The position numbers and the translations under genes are program-made. From Algoriphagus sp. (GTDB taxonomy: Bacteria; Bacteroidota; Bacteroidia; Cytophagales; Cyclobacteriaceae): a stretch of 64,000 nucleotides of DNA. Below, piece by piece: positions 8,760-18,697 of this stretch (the first letter of the stretch is position 1; the number at the start of each line of letters is the position of its first letter). The stretch covers positions 122,540 to 186,539 of the forward strand of contig JAJTDZ010000002.1 of assembly GCA_021298245.1 (NCBI GenBank). Direction: 5' to 3'. The notes beneath the pieces were generated by a model. It saw nothing but the letters and a program-made list of their open reading frames with translations. It was not told where the DNA came from and ran no database searches.

Positions 8760-10097
8760 ATGAAATATACTTTCCTTTTTGTTGGATTTTTGTTGGCCTG
8801 TATGGCCTGTCAACCTTCGGATCCTGCCAGTACCCAAACGAAGGATCAGATAGATCTTAGTACCTACTGGGGCGAAAATCCCTGGCCTGAAATCCGTAAA
8901 AAACGAATCAACCAACTTTTGCCCGAAGCACTAAAAAATGCTCAAATCGATAGCTGGTTGGTCATTTGCAGAGAAAATTACAACGATCCCATTGCTACCC
9001 ATGTGGGAGGAGAAAATGCGAGTGGTACAGCTGCTTTCCTTTTTTACAACGATCAAGAGGGATTTCATTCCCTGGCTTTTTCACCCGATGGAGAAGCTAC
9101 TGCTTTGGAGGATTTGGCCATACATCAGCAGGTAATCCGTGTTCCCAGAGGTGAGTCTGCCCTGGCAAAAGCAGTAGCCTTCATCAAGGAAAAAGGATTC
9201 TCTACCGTAGCCATCAATACTTCCACCTCCAACGAAATGGCAGATGGACTTACCTACAGCCAACACCAAGAATTGGTAAGCCTGATGGGTGTAGATCAAA
9301 AAAAATTGGTTTCTTCGGAAGAATTGGTCTACGAATGGCTCTCCATCAAGCTGCCTGAGGAAGTTGAAATTTTGAAAAAAGCGGCTCAGCTGGCTGCTGA
9401 CTTTCAAGAGGAGGCCTATGCCAGCATTGTTCCGGGCAAAACCACCGATGCCGAAGTAGCAAAATTTTTAAAAGCAAAAATGGCAGCCTACGGGGTAACC
9501 GATGCTTGGCATCCCGACCAAAATCCAAATGTCAATTCTGGTCCAGACCGAGGTCACTCTCATGCCACCGACAAGGTGATTCAGCCAGGAGATGTGATCC
9601 AAACAGACTTTGGCGTTAAGCTCTACGGCATTTGGGTAAGTGACATTCAAAGATTTGCCTACGTGCTTAAGGAGGGCGAGACCAGTGCCCCAGAAGATAT
9701 CCAGAACTACTGGGAATTTGGCAAGGCAGGTAGTCGCGCCGCCTTGGGAGCCATGAGACCAGGCGTGAAAGGGGAAGATGTAGACCGAGCCCAGCGCGAT
9801 CTTATGGATGCCAACGGTTCTCTGCACGTGCCCTGGAGTACGGGCCATCCCGTAGGCTATGTCGCACACGATGTGGGTCCCAACCTTGGTGGAGCTCGAC
9901 TTCCTCAGCCCAGGCCTGCGGCGCAAAAACTATTGAAAAAAGGGATGGTATTTGCGTTTGATGGATTCCATTGTTGGAAAAGAAGCGATGGCAGTGAGAA
10001 AACTATTTCTGTAGAAGAAATGGCCGTGGTCACCGATACGGGAGCCACTTACCTTATTCCTCCGCAGGAGGAACTGATTCTAATCGGAAAAAAATAG
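8760..10097 (+). CDS. M24 family Xaa-Pro-type metallopeptidase, lipoprotein
   Basis: Lipobox LACMAC; PGDVIQTDFGVKLYGIWVSDIQR, TGHPVGYVAHDVGP metal-ligand motifs. Confidence 0.85.
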   Translation: MKYTFLFVGFLLACMACQPSDPASTQTKDQIDLSTYWGENPWPEIRKKRINQLLPEALKNAQIDSWLVICRENYNDPIATHVGGENASGTAAFLFYNDQEGFHSLAFSPDGEATALEDLAIHQQVIRVPRGESALAKAVAFIKEKGFSTVAINTSTSNEMADGLTYSQHQELVSLMGVDQKKLVSSEELVYEWLSIKLPEEVEILKKAAQLAADFQEEAYASIVPGKTTDAEVAKFLKAKMAAYGVTDAWHPDQNPNVNSGPDRGHSHATDKVIQPGDVIQTDFGVKLYGIWVSDIQRFAYVLKEGETSAPEDIQNYWEFGKAGSRAALGAMRPGVKGEDVDRAQRDLMDANGSLHVPWSTGHPVGYVAHDVGPNLGGARLPQPRPAAQKLLKKGMVFAFDGFHCWKRSDGSEKTISVEEMAVVTDTGATYLIPPQEELILIGKK

Positions 10098-10121
10098 ATT
10101 TGCCTAGAGATATCTAGAAGA

Positions 10122-10148
10122 GGCCCAAGAGTACTTGGGCCTTTTTTA
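10122..10148 (+). terminator. Rho-independent terminator after M24 peptidase gene
   Basis: ggcccaag-agta-cttgggcc followed by T6. Confidence 0.9.
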
Positions 10149-10204
10149 TTCCATAACTTCTCGGGAAATAGACAATTTTTTACTTTTTCCAAATTTCAAT
10201 TTTC

Positions 10205-10232
10205 CAATTGGTTACCTTTGAGCAACCAATTG
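10205..10232 (+). promoter_or_regulatory. Inverted repeat spanning a possible Bacteroidota -7 element (TACCTTTG) upstream of purM
   Basis: caattggtt-N10-aaccaattg perfect 9-bp IR; TAnnTTTG match at 10213-10220; ATG at 10244. Confidence 0.4.
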
Positions 10233-10243
10233 TCTCCCAATAC

Positions 10244-11407
10244 ATGAACGAGCGCTACCTTCAGCGCGGGGTGTCCGCAGCCAAAGAAGATGTACATCGA
10301 GCGATTTCCAATTTGGACAAAGGTCTTTTTCCCAAGGCCTTCTGCAAAATTGTAGAAGATGCCCTAGGCAACGACCCCTTGTATTGCAATATCATGCATG
10401 CAGACGGGGCAGGCACAAAGTCTTCCTTGGCCTATCTGTATTGGAAAGAGACTGGGGACATGAGTGTCTGGAAGGGGATAGCTCAAGATGCCATCGTCAT
10501 GAATACCGACGACCTACTTTGCGTAGGCGCTACCACCAATATTTTAGTTTCTTCCACCCTAGGGAGAAACAAACACCTCGTCCCAGGAGAAGTCATCTCT
10601 GCTATCGTAGAAGGTACCGAAGAAATTCTCCAGCTCCTTAGAGACCACGGCATGCACGCTGTACTCACGGGAGGGGAAACGGCAGATGTGGGGGATTTGG
10701 TCCGAACCATCATTGTAGATAGCACGGTAACTTGCCGCATGAGACGGGAGGACATTATCTCCAACGATAGGATTCAAGCAGGTGACGTCATCGTGGGGCT
10801 TAGCTCTTTTGGAAAAGCCTCCTACGAAAAGGAGTACAACGGGGGGATGGGCAGCAACGGGCTGACCTCCGCACGCCATGACGTATTCCACAAGGTATTG
10901 AAAACAAAGTATCCAGAAAGCTTTGACCAAGCTGTACCTGATCATTTGGTTTACTCTGGAAAATACCAACTCACAGATCCAGCACCCGGTACTACCTTAG
11001 ACATGGGAAAATTGGTTCTTTCTCCTACCAGAACCTATGCTCCTATTCTCGTAGAAGTATTAAACTATATGAGGCCCCATATTCACGGTTTGGTTCATTG
11101 CTCAGGAGGAGCACAAACCAAGGTCCTCCATTTTGTAGAAAACTTGCACATCATCAAAGACAATTTGTTTGAGATTCCCCCTTTGTTTCGCATCATTCAG
11201 GAAGAAAGCGGCACAGATTGGAAAGAAATGTACAAGGTTTTTAATATGGGACATAGGATGGAGATCTACTTGGATGAGCGATATGCGGAGGAAATCATCG
11301 ATATCGCAGAATCCTATGGCGTAGAGGCCCAGCTTATCGGAAGAGTGGAGCCTCATCAAGGCAAAAAAGTAACCATACAAGGGCCCCAAGGGACCTTTGA
11401 ATATTAG
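10244..11407 (+). CDS. purM: Phosphoribosylformylglycinamidine cyclo-ligase (AIR synthase)
   Basis: HADGAGTKSSLAYLYWKETGD, VMNTDDLLCVGA, LTGGETADVGDLVRT, GLSSFGKASYEKEYNGGMGSNG; ATG at 10244 preferred over the TTG at 10208. Confidence 0.93.
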   Translation: MNERYLQRGVSAAKEDVHRAISNLDKGLFPKAFCKIVEDALGNDPLYCNIMHADGAGTKSSLAYLYWKETGDMSVWKGIAQDAIVMNTDDLLCVGATTNILVSSTLGRNKHLVPGEVISAIVEGTEEILQLLRDHGMHAVLTGGETADVGDLVRTIIVDSTVTCRMRREDIISNDRIQAGDVIVGLSSFGKASYEKEYNGGMGSNGLTSARHDVFHKVLKTKYPESFDQAVPDHLVYSGKYQLTDPAPGTTLDMGKLVLSPTRTYAPILVEVLNYMRPHIHGLVHCSGGAQTKVLHFVENLHIIKDNLFEIPPLFRIIQEESGTDWKEMYKVFNMGHRMEIYLDERYAEEIIDIAESYGVEAQLIGRVEPHQGKKVTIQGPQGTFEY

Positions 11408-11444
11408 TCCTAAGGACATACAATTCCCCTCAGCTGATCCGAAT

Positions 11445-12776
11445 ATGCGAAAAATAGTACGCGTCCTTGCTTGGATTTCAGCAGTCCTGCTCCTTCTGAG
11501 CCTGGCCACTTTGACTTGGGTCGATCGAAGCCCAATTCTTCAACAGGCACATGTACAACAAACGCTAGCGCGTATAAAAGCCACTCCATGGAAAAGTACT
11601 TCTGGAGAATTTTGGGTAGCCGGTTGGGCCAAAGCCAATGTCACGCCCTCACATCCAGTCCCCTTAGTTGGGTATTCCCCCAGGGGTAACTATGAATTTA
11701 TTCAGGATTCCAGCTTTGTCAAAGTCCTGACGCTGAGCAATGGCACTAGCCAGGTGGCTTGGCTAAACTACGAGTTGCTCATCGTACATCCCTACCTGGC
11801 CCAGCAGGTAAGGCAAGGAATTCAAGAGGCAGGCCTAAACCTTGACCAAGTCCTATTTACTGCTACCCATACCCATGCCGGCATGGGAGGTTACATGCCT
11901 GGACCTTTGGGTGAAATTGCCTTTGGAGGCTATGAAGAAGAAGTGGTACGTGGCCTTGTACAGGGATCTGTCCAGGCTCTTCAGGCCGCATTAGCCTCAC
12001 AAGATACGGTCACAGTCTCCTATCGTCAAACCGCTGCTCCAGCCTACGTGTCGAATCGATTTGTCAAAGGAGGCCCGATAGATCCTTTTCTCAGACAAGT
12101 ACTATTTGAGAAAAGGGACGGAAAAAAAGCGGTATTTCTAACGTATGCCGCACATGCCACGGCCTTAAGTTCCAAGTTTATGGGGCTTTCAGGAGATTAC
12201 CCACAGGCTTTGACAAAAGGTCTGGAAGGAGAAGGCTATGACTTTGCACTCTATGCCTCTGGCACAGTGGGAAGCCACCGACCCAATACCGAAGGAAATA
12301 CGCCTGAAAAAGTCAAGGCCTACGCCTTGGCCATACAGCAGGTACTGCAGGCAGATAGCAGCTCCAGGTATGTTGAAAACATGCAGCAACTGAGGCTTGC
12401 CGATGTAGAAGTATCTTTAGGCGATCCCCAACTTAGAATTTCCAAAGACATCAGGCTTCGCCCATGGCTATTTAGGTACTTGGTTGGAGACACTCCTGCC
12501 TATTTCAACGTCACCCAGGTAGGGTCCCTCCTCTTTATTTCCAGCAGCGGGGAACTTTCGGGAGTTTTTTATGAGGAATGGGAAAAGCTTGCGAAAGCGC
12601 AAGGACTCCATCTTGTAATCACTGTTTTTAATGGAGGCTACGTCGGTTACATTACACCAGACGAACTTTATGATGAGGATTTCCATGAGGTCCGGGAAAC
12701 CAATTGGTTTGGACCAGGCAATGGCACCTATTTCGATCTGATGATGCAAGAACTAATTAAAAAAGCAGGCCAGTAA
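11445..12776 (+). CDS. Neutral/alkaline non-lysosomal ceramidase-like N-terminal domain protein
   Basis: N-terminal TM/signal; GWAKANVTPSHPVPLVGY, LFTATHTHAGMGGYMPG. Confidence 0.8.
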   Translation: MRKIVRVLAWISAVLLLLSLATLTWVDRSPILQQAHVQQTLARIKATPWKSTSGEFWVAGWAKANVTPSHPVPLVGYSPRGNYEFIQDSSFVKVLTLSNGTSQVAWLNYELLIVHPYLAQQVRQGIQEAGLNLDQVLFTATHTHAGMGGYMPGPLGEIAFGGYEEEVVRGLVQGSVQALQAALASQDTVTVSYRQTAAPAYVSNRFVKGGPIDPFLRQVLFEKRDGKKAVFLTYAAHATALSSKFMGLSGDYPQALTKGLEGEGYDFALYASGTVGSHRPNTEGNTPEKVKAYALAIQQVLQADSSSRYVENMQQLRLADVEVSLGDPQLRISKDIRLRPWLFRYLVGDTPAYFNVTQVGSLLFISSSGELSGVFYEEWEKLAKAQGLHLVITVFNGGYVGYITPDELYDEDFHEVRETNWFGPGNGTYFDLMMQELIKKAGQ

Positions 12777-12789
12777 CTTATAGAAACTC

Positions 12790-13071
12790 GTGTCACTCCC
12801 TAAACTATTTACTAGTGTACTATCCTTGCGATGTCCCAGATGTCGAAAAGGACCACTTTTTCGCTCGGGTACTAAAACAAGTCCAGGAAGTTACTTTCAA
12901 ATGCACCCTGCTTGTCCCGTTTGCCAACTTTCTTTTGAGCCAGAGCCTGGATTTTATTTTGGAGCCATGTTTGTAAGCTATGCCATCAATACCCTACAAT
13001 TTTTCTTTGCTTGGGGGCTTTTGGTCTACTTGTATCCCTCCTACACCCTAGTTCACTTGCTTACCGATTAA
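12790..13071 (+). CDS. DUF983-family protein, possibly C-terminally truncated
   Basis: LRCPRCRKGPLFRSG...CPVCQLSFEPEPGFYFGAMFVSYAIN; only one clear TM before the stop. Confidence 0.75.
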   Translation: MSLPKLFTSVLSLRCPRCRKGPLFRSGTKTSPGSYFQMHPACPVCQLSFEPEPGFYFGAMFVSYAINTLQFFFAWGLLVYLYPSYTLVHLLTD

Positions 13072-13901
13072 AAAAGTGCCAAGATCCAGGGCATGCTGAA
13101 GCTTAGTTCCATGGCTATTCGCTTTTGATTTTCTGAACTTTTACTCCCAAAAAAAATCAGGTAATGTGCCAAAGTCATTAAAAATAGGATCCCTGAATAC
13201 GTTCGGTACAGAGAAGGCAAAAACGCAAAGGCGAGCAAAGAAGTAATGATCAATAATAAACCAAGCTTGCGAATTCCTCCCTGTAGCTGTGCGGTTGTCA
13301 TTTTCTGAGCTGCTGACCCAAAACCAGAGACCAAGTCTTCCTCCCTGTCCAAAAAAGTAAGCATCAGCAAATTGAGCAGGGCAAGAAGCACATAGAAGAC
13401 AAGAAATAGGAAGACCTCCCAGTTCAGATCCAAGGGAGAGGCCTTAAGCAAGGGTAGCCAAGCTACCCCGATTACATAAAATAAGGCAATGGAAACCTCT
13501 TTCCATTTAAACCAACCTTGGTAGTGAATTATCCCTAGGCTACCAGCTATCACCGTTCCTAGGCAAGTGGCCACTTGAAGTTCTATTCCCCAACCAAGCC
13601 AAAAAAAAGATCCCAGGATTCCAAAGACGATGGCGATTACGACCAGTAGTCCCAAGATCATTCTGTGCCGCCAATGAAATATCCTTCGAGCAGAAAGCGG
13701 TGCTTCCTTAGATCTCCTTAGGTCCACAAGATGATCTAAGGTATAGATCACCCAAACAGCCAATGCCAACAGTACATACCTCGTTCCCTCCAGCTCTACA
13801 TGCAGAAGTTGTTTAAAAAAATACATGCTTGCTAGTGCTCCTGAGACTACATCCAAGGAAAGGTAGGAAAAGGAGCTAAACTTATTCGTTGCATGGGCCA
13901 T
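13068..13901 (-). CDS. Multi-TM UbiA-prenyltransferase-like membrane protein
   Basis: About eight hydrophobic segments; YTLDHLVDLRRSKEAPLSARRIFHWRHR resembles UbiA-like proteins of Bacteroidota. Confidence 0.6.
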   Translation of the reverse strand: MAHATNKFSSFSYLSLDVVSGALASMYFFKQLLHVELEGTRYVLLALAVWVIYTLDHLVDLRRSKEAPLSARRIFHWRHRMILGLLVVIAIVFGILGSFFWLGWGIELQVATCLGTVIAGSLGIIHYQGWFKWKEVSIALFYVIGVAWLPLLKASPLDLNWEVFLFLVFYVLLALLNLLMLTFLDREEDLVSGFGSAAQKMTTAQLQGGIRKLGLLLIITSLLAFAFLPSLYRTYSGILFLMTLAHYLIFFGSKSSENQKRIAMELSFSMPWILALF

Positions 13902-14017
13902 GGTTCAAAAATACTTGGCTTGCCCATTAGAATGATGAAAGGGCTTATTTTTTAAATTAGTTTTTCTATTTTTCTACACCTAAACCCAAACTAGTACCTG
14001 AACCCCCTGCAATTCTT

Positions 14018-14656
14018 ATGAAACCCATTCTACTACTACTTATCCTCACGAGCTTTTCTCTTCTCCCCCTTCAGGCACAAGAGCCTATCAAGGTGGCATT
14101 TGTAGGTAATAGCATTACTCAAGGCCCAGGTCGAGAACATCCAGGATCCTTTCCCTTACTGGTTGGCAGTATATTAGGAGATGCTTACCAAGTGAAGAAC
14201 TTTGGGGTCTCTGGGAGAACCCTACTGAAAAAAGGTGATTTCCCCTACTGGAACGAACCTCAATATGAGGAGGTAAAGGCCTTTCGTCCTGATGTAGTCG
14301 TGATCAAATTAGGAACTAATGACTCTAAGCCACAAAATTGGCAGTACAAAGCTGATTTTGTCCAAGATTATCTAGACCTGATCCGAGAATTCAGGATGCA
14401 CATGCCCAAAGATGGAAAGGTATACATCGTCCTTCCGGTTCCTGTGACCCGAGTAAACTTTGGAATCACTCCAGACGTCATGAACAACGAGCAGCGCCTC
14501 ATGCTATTTGAAATCATCCAAAAATCGGGCGCAGAGGTCATTGACTTGTATACCCCGCTCATGGATAAGCCCGAATTACTCCCTGATGGAGTCCATCCCA
14601 ATGCAGAGGGCTTGACCATTATGGCTGGTGTGATCAGCCGAAGAATCAGACTCTAA
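14018..14656 (+). CDS. SGNH/GDSL hydrolase family protein (secreted)
   Basis: Signal peptide; FVGNSITQGPGREHPGSFP, VVIKLGTNDSK, DGVHPNAEG blocks. Confidence 0.9.
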   Translation: MKPILLLLILTSFSLLPLQAQEPIKVAFVGNSITQGPGREHPGSFPLLVGSILGDAYQVKNFGVSGRTLLKKGDFPYWNEPQYEEVKAFRPDVVVIKLGTNDSKPQNWQYKADFVQDYLDLIREFRMHMPKDGKVYIVLPVPVTRVNFGITPDVMNNEQRLMLFEIIQKSGAEVIDLYTPLMDKPELLPDGVHPNAEGLTIMAGVISRRIRL

Positions 14657-14674
14657 AAGACGGAGGGTAAAAAC

Positions 14675-14707
14675 AAAAAACCACAGCTACTCGCTGTGGT
14701 TTTTTTG
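14675..14707. terminator. Bidirectional terminator between SGNH hydrolase and atpG
   Basis: aaaaaaccacagc-tactc-gctgtggtttttt between convergent genes. Confidence 0.9.
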
Positions 14708-14724
14708 TTGGAACAAACAGGAAA

Positions 14725-15597
14725 TTACTTGCCAGCAAGTGCATTGGCGCCTGCAACAATTTCCAAAATTTCATTGGTAATGGCTGCCTGACGGGTACGG
14801 TTGTACATCAACTTAAGTTCCTTCAGCAATTCTCCTGCATTTTCGGTAGCCTTATCCATAGCAGTCATTCGGGCTCCGTGCTCGGATGCATTGCTTTCCA
14901 GTACAGCCTTGTAAAATTGAATTTTCAACGAGGTGGGAACCAATTCTTCGATGATATAATTTCTAGAGGGCTCTAGGATGTAATCGGTTTCCACTTGCTT
15001 TACCTCTTGCTCTACCTTGGGCGCCATGGGTAAAAATTGTTCTACTTGAACAATCTGGGTAGCCACATTTTTAAATTCATTAAAAATCAAAACGACCTGA
15101 TCGTAATTTCCTGATGCAAAGCCATTCATAGCAAAAAGAGCAGCTTCTTTTGCTACATCAAAATTTAAGTCTTGGAAAATCCCATAATAGGAATCTACCA
15201 CCTGATGTCCGGATTTTTTGAAGTATTCAAATGCTTTTTTTCCAAGAGGGAGGAGGTGGATCTCTTTTCCTGACCCTTGTTGCTGTATGGCAGCATTGGT
15301 CGCTTTGATGATGTTGGTATTGAATGCTCCACAAAGCCCTTTATCAGAAGTAATCGGCACCAAGAGTACTTTCTTGGTTTCTCTTTTGGTCGCATAGACT
15401 ATATCTGAAGCCCCTTCTGAAGCTGCAGACACGTTATTGAGAATGGTAGTCAGCTTCTGAGAATAAGGACGCATTTGGACAATCTTTTCCTGAGCCCTAC
15501 GTAGCTTGGCCGCGGAAACCATTTTCATGGCCTTCGTGATTTGCTGGGTAGAGATTACCGAGTTGATCCTTTGCTTTACTTCCTTAAGGTTAGCCAT
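14725..15597 (-). CDS. atpG: F0F1 ATP synthase subunit gamma
   Basis: MANLKEVKQRINSVISTQQITKAMKMVSAAKLRRAQ; ...MYNRTRQAAITNEILEIVAGANAL. Confidence 0.97.
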   Translation of the reverse strand: MANLKEVKQRINSVISTQQITKAMKMVSAAKLRRAQEKIVQMRPYSQKLTTILNNVSAASEGASDIVYATKRETKKVLLVPITSDKGLCGAFNTNIIKATNAAIQQQGSGKEIHLLPLGKKAFEYFKKSGHQVVDSYYGIFQDLNFDVAKEAALFAMNGFASGNYDQVVLIFNEFKNVATQIVQVEQFLPMAPKVEQEVKQVETDYILEPSRNYIIEELVPTSLKIQFYKAVLESNASEHGARMTAMDKATENAGELLKELKLMYNRTRQAAITNEILEIVAGANALAGK

Positions 15598-15657
15598 CAG
15601 AGATTGCTTTGTACGTATGACAAACCCTGCCAGCAAGCTAGCAGGGAGTTATTAAAA

Positions 15658-17235
15658 TTACTTTGCGTATTTAGGGGAAAGTTCGGCAGCTGCAGTAGCA
15701 AGAATCTTGCCTGCGCCATCAACATCTCCTTTTAGAATCAATTGGATTGCTTCAGGATAAGAGGCATCCAACAAAAGGTAGAACTCCTTTTCAAAAGCTC
15801 TTGCTTTTTCTACAGGTACGCTGTCCATTAGGCCTCGGGTAGAAGCATAAATGATAGCTACCTGGTGTGCTACTGACACGGGAGCATATTGTGCTTGCTT
15901 CAAAATCTCTTGGTTACGACGACCTCTTTCAATAGTTCTCTTGGTAGAAGCATCCAGGTCAGATCCAAACTTAGCAAATGCCTCAAGTTCACGGAATTGA
16001 GCTTGATCTAGCTTCAAGGTACCGGCAACTTTTTTCATGGATTTGATTTGTGCATTACCTCCTACTCGAGATACAGAGATACCCACGTTGATGGCAGGAC
16101 GTATACCGGAGTTGAAGAGGTTAGTCTCCAAGAAAATCTGTCCATCCGTAATTGAAATTACGTTGGTAGGAATATAGGCAGACACGTCGCTGGCTTGGGT
16201 CTCAATGATAGGCAAGGCGGTCAAGGATCCACCACCCTTTACCAAAGGACGAATAGAATCTGGAAGATCATTCATCTGCTTGGCAATGGCATCGGATTGA
16301 TTAATTTTTGCCGCTCTTTCCAAAAGTCTGGAGTGCAAATAAAATACGTCACCAGGATATGCTTCACGTCCTGGAGGTCTTCTCAATAGTAGAGAAACCT
16401 CACGGTAGGCTACTGCTTGCTTGGAAAGGTCATCGTATACCACCAAAGAAGGACGTCCTGTATCTCTGAAGAATTCTCCGATTGCCGCACCAGTAAATGG
16501 AGCAAAGAACTGCATAGGAGCAGGATCAGAAGCTGGAGCGGCTACAACCACCGTATAGGGAAGTGCGCCTCCTTTTTCCAAGGCAGCTACTACTCCAGCT
16601 ACGGTAGAAGCTTTCTGGCCTATGGCAACATAGATACAGAATACAGGCTCCCCTTTTTCATAAAATTCTCGCTGGTTAAGGATCGCATCGATAACAACGG
16701 CTGTCTTTCCAGTTTGTCTATCCCCGATAACCAACTCTCGCTGACCACGTCCAATAGGAATCATGGCATCGATAGATTTAATACCCGTTTGCAAAGGTTC
16801 GGTTACTGGCTGACGATAGATTACCCCAGGCGCTTTACGCTCCAAGGGCATCTCGTACAAGTCCCCAGAGATAGGGCCTTTTCCATCAATGGGATTACCT
16901 AGGGTGTCGACTACACGACCAAGCATTCCTTCACCAGCCATGATGGAGGCGATTTTCTTAGTACGCTTTACCGTATCCCCTTCCTTAATTTCCTTGGAAT
17001 CTCCAAAAAGTACCGCTCCCACATTGTCTTCTTCCAAGTTGAGAACCATTGCTTTTAGACCATTCTCAAACTCTAACAATTCACCAGCTTGGGCTTTTGT
17101 GAGTCCATAGATACGGGCCACACCATCCCCCACTTGGAGGACTGTTCCCACTTCTTCTAGTTCTGCTTCTGTTCTGGCCCCTGAGAGTTGTTCTCTCAAG
17201 ATTGCTGAAACTTCATCAGGTCTTACTTCTGCCAT
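15658..17235 (-). CDS. atpA: F0F1 ATP synthase subunit alpha
   Basis: [18 protein letters not shown] Walker [47 protein letters not shown]. Confidence 0.98.
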   Translation of the reverse strand: MAEVRPDEVSAILREQLSGARTEAELEEVGTVLQVGDGVARIYGLTKAQAGELLEFENGLKAMVLNLEEDNVGAVLFGDSKEIKEGDTVKRTKKIASIMAGEGMLGRVVDTLGNPIDGKGPISGDLYEMPLERKAPGVIYRQPVTEPLQTGIKSIDAMIPIGRGQRELVIGDRQTGKTAVVIDAILNQREFYEKGEPVFCIYVAIGQKASTVAGVVAALEKGGALPYTVVVAAPASDPAPMQFFAPFTGAAIGEFFRDTGRPSLVVYDDLSKQAVAYREVSLLLRRPPGREAYPGDVFYLHSRLLERAAKINQSDAIAKQMNDLPDSIRPLVKGGGSLTALPIIETQASDVSAYIPTNVISITDGQIFLETNLFNSGIRPAINVGISVSRVGGNAQIKSMKKVAGTLKLDQAQFRELEAFAKFGSDLDASTKRTIERGRRNQEILKQAQYAPVSVAHQVAIIYASTRGLMDSVPVEKARAFEKEFYLLLDASYPEAIQLILKGDVDGAGKILATAAAELSPKYAK

Positions 17236-17260
17236 GATAGGATTCGGTTATAAAGATTCG

Positions 17261-17821
17261 TTAAAATTGTTTTTCGTAAAGATTTTTTGAAAACTGAACG
17301 CGCAATGCATTCAATTTGCTGCTGATAGATTCGTCCAATTGACGGTCATTGACCTTTAGAACAAATCCACCAATCAGGGAAGGATTTATTTTTTCTACCA
17401 ATTGTACTTCTTTCATCCCGCTAATTTCTTTGACAGCGGCAATCAATTGAGTTCGTTGCTTGTCTGTCAAACTTGAAGCCGAACTTACTTCCGCTACTTG
17501 AATAGATTTGTATGCGTTGTACTGAACGATAAACTCCTTGGCCATTTCCAACAAAACCCCTTCTCTATTTTTTCTAGAAATCACCTCAAAAAAGGTCAAG
17601 GTCAGTGGGTTGGCTCCTTTGGAAAAAAGGGCTTTTAAAATGTTTAGTTTTTTATCCGAGGTCAACACAGGATTATTTAGCGCTAGGTTTAGCTCACGAG
17701 AAGCTTTCCCCATAGCGGCCAAATTATTGAAATCTGAAAATACCCCCTCCAATTGACCCTTTTCTATGGAAAGATCCAATATAGATTTGGCATAACGAGA
17801 CGCGGCTCTGTGGTTGGACAT
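17261..17821 (-). CDS. atpH: F0F1 ATP synthase subunit delta
   Basis: RYAKSILDLSIEKGQLEGV...; PSLIGGFVLKVNDRQLDESISSKL C-terminal signature. Confidence 0.95.
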   Translation of the reverse strand: MSNHRAASRYAKSILDLSIEKGQLEGVFSDFNNLAAMGKASRELNLALNNPVLTSDKKLNILKALFSKGANPLTLTFFEVISRKNREGVLLEMAKEFIVQYNAYKSIQVAEVSSASSLTDKQRTQLIAAVKEISGMKEVQLVEKINPSLIGGFVLKVNDRQLDESISSKLNALRVQFSKNLYEKQF

Positions 17822-17827
17822 AAAACT

Positions 17828-18322
17828 TTAGTTAATCTTCAAGTCTTTGATAAATTGATCCACTAGGGCAGCTTGGGCTTTATCGTCAGCAAGCTGTTTC
17901 CTAAGCAATTTTTCGGTAACTTCTAAGGTCAATAAGGCTACCTGATTTTTAACTTCTGAAAGGGCAGCTTTCTTTTCGGTTTCTATAACCGCCTTTGCAT
18001 TTGCAATAAGTTGTGCGCCTTGCTTACTCGCCTCCGTCTTGGCGTCTTCGATCATCTTTACAGAGGCTTCGTGGGCTTTTTTCAAAATCACGTCACGCTC
18101 TATTCTAGCTTCTTGAAGCAGCTTCTCGTTTTCTGACTTGAGGTTAGACATTTCATTTCTCGCCTTTTCAGCGGATTGAAGAGCCTCCTCAATGCTAGAT
18201 TCTCTCTCGGCCAATGAAGCCAGCATGGGCTTCCATGCAAACTTGATTAGGATAAATAGCAGGGCCAAGAAACCCAAAAGTTGCCAAAATATGAGTCCGC
18301 CACTAGGTATTATTAGATCCAT
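17828..18322 (-). CDS. atpF: F0F1 ATP synthase subunit b
   Basis: Single N-terminal TM (LIFWQLLGFLALLFILIKFAWKPML) and long coiled coil; operon position. Confidence 0.95.
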   Translation of the reverse strand: MDLIIPSGGLIFWQLLGFLALLFILIKFAWKPMLASLAERESSIEEALQSAEKARNEMSNLKSENEKLLQEARIERDVILKKAHEASVKMIEDAKTEASKQGAQLIANAKAVIETEKKAALSEVKNQVALLTLEVTEKLLRKQLADDKAQAALVDQFIKDLKIN

Positions 18323-18396
18323 GGTAGATGGGATTAATTTCGATTTTGTTCAAAAGCAAAGGGATTGGCCTAGCGCCAATCCCCCTGTTGTACATC

Positions 18397-18693
<297 letters not shown>

Positions 18694-18697
18694 TTAC

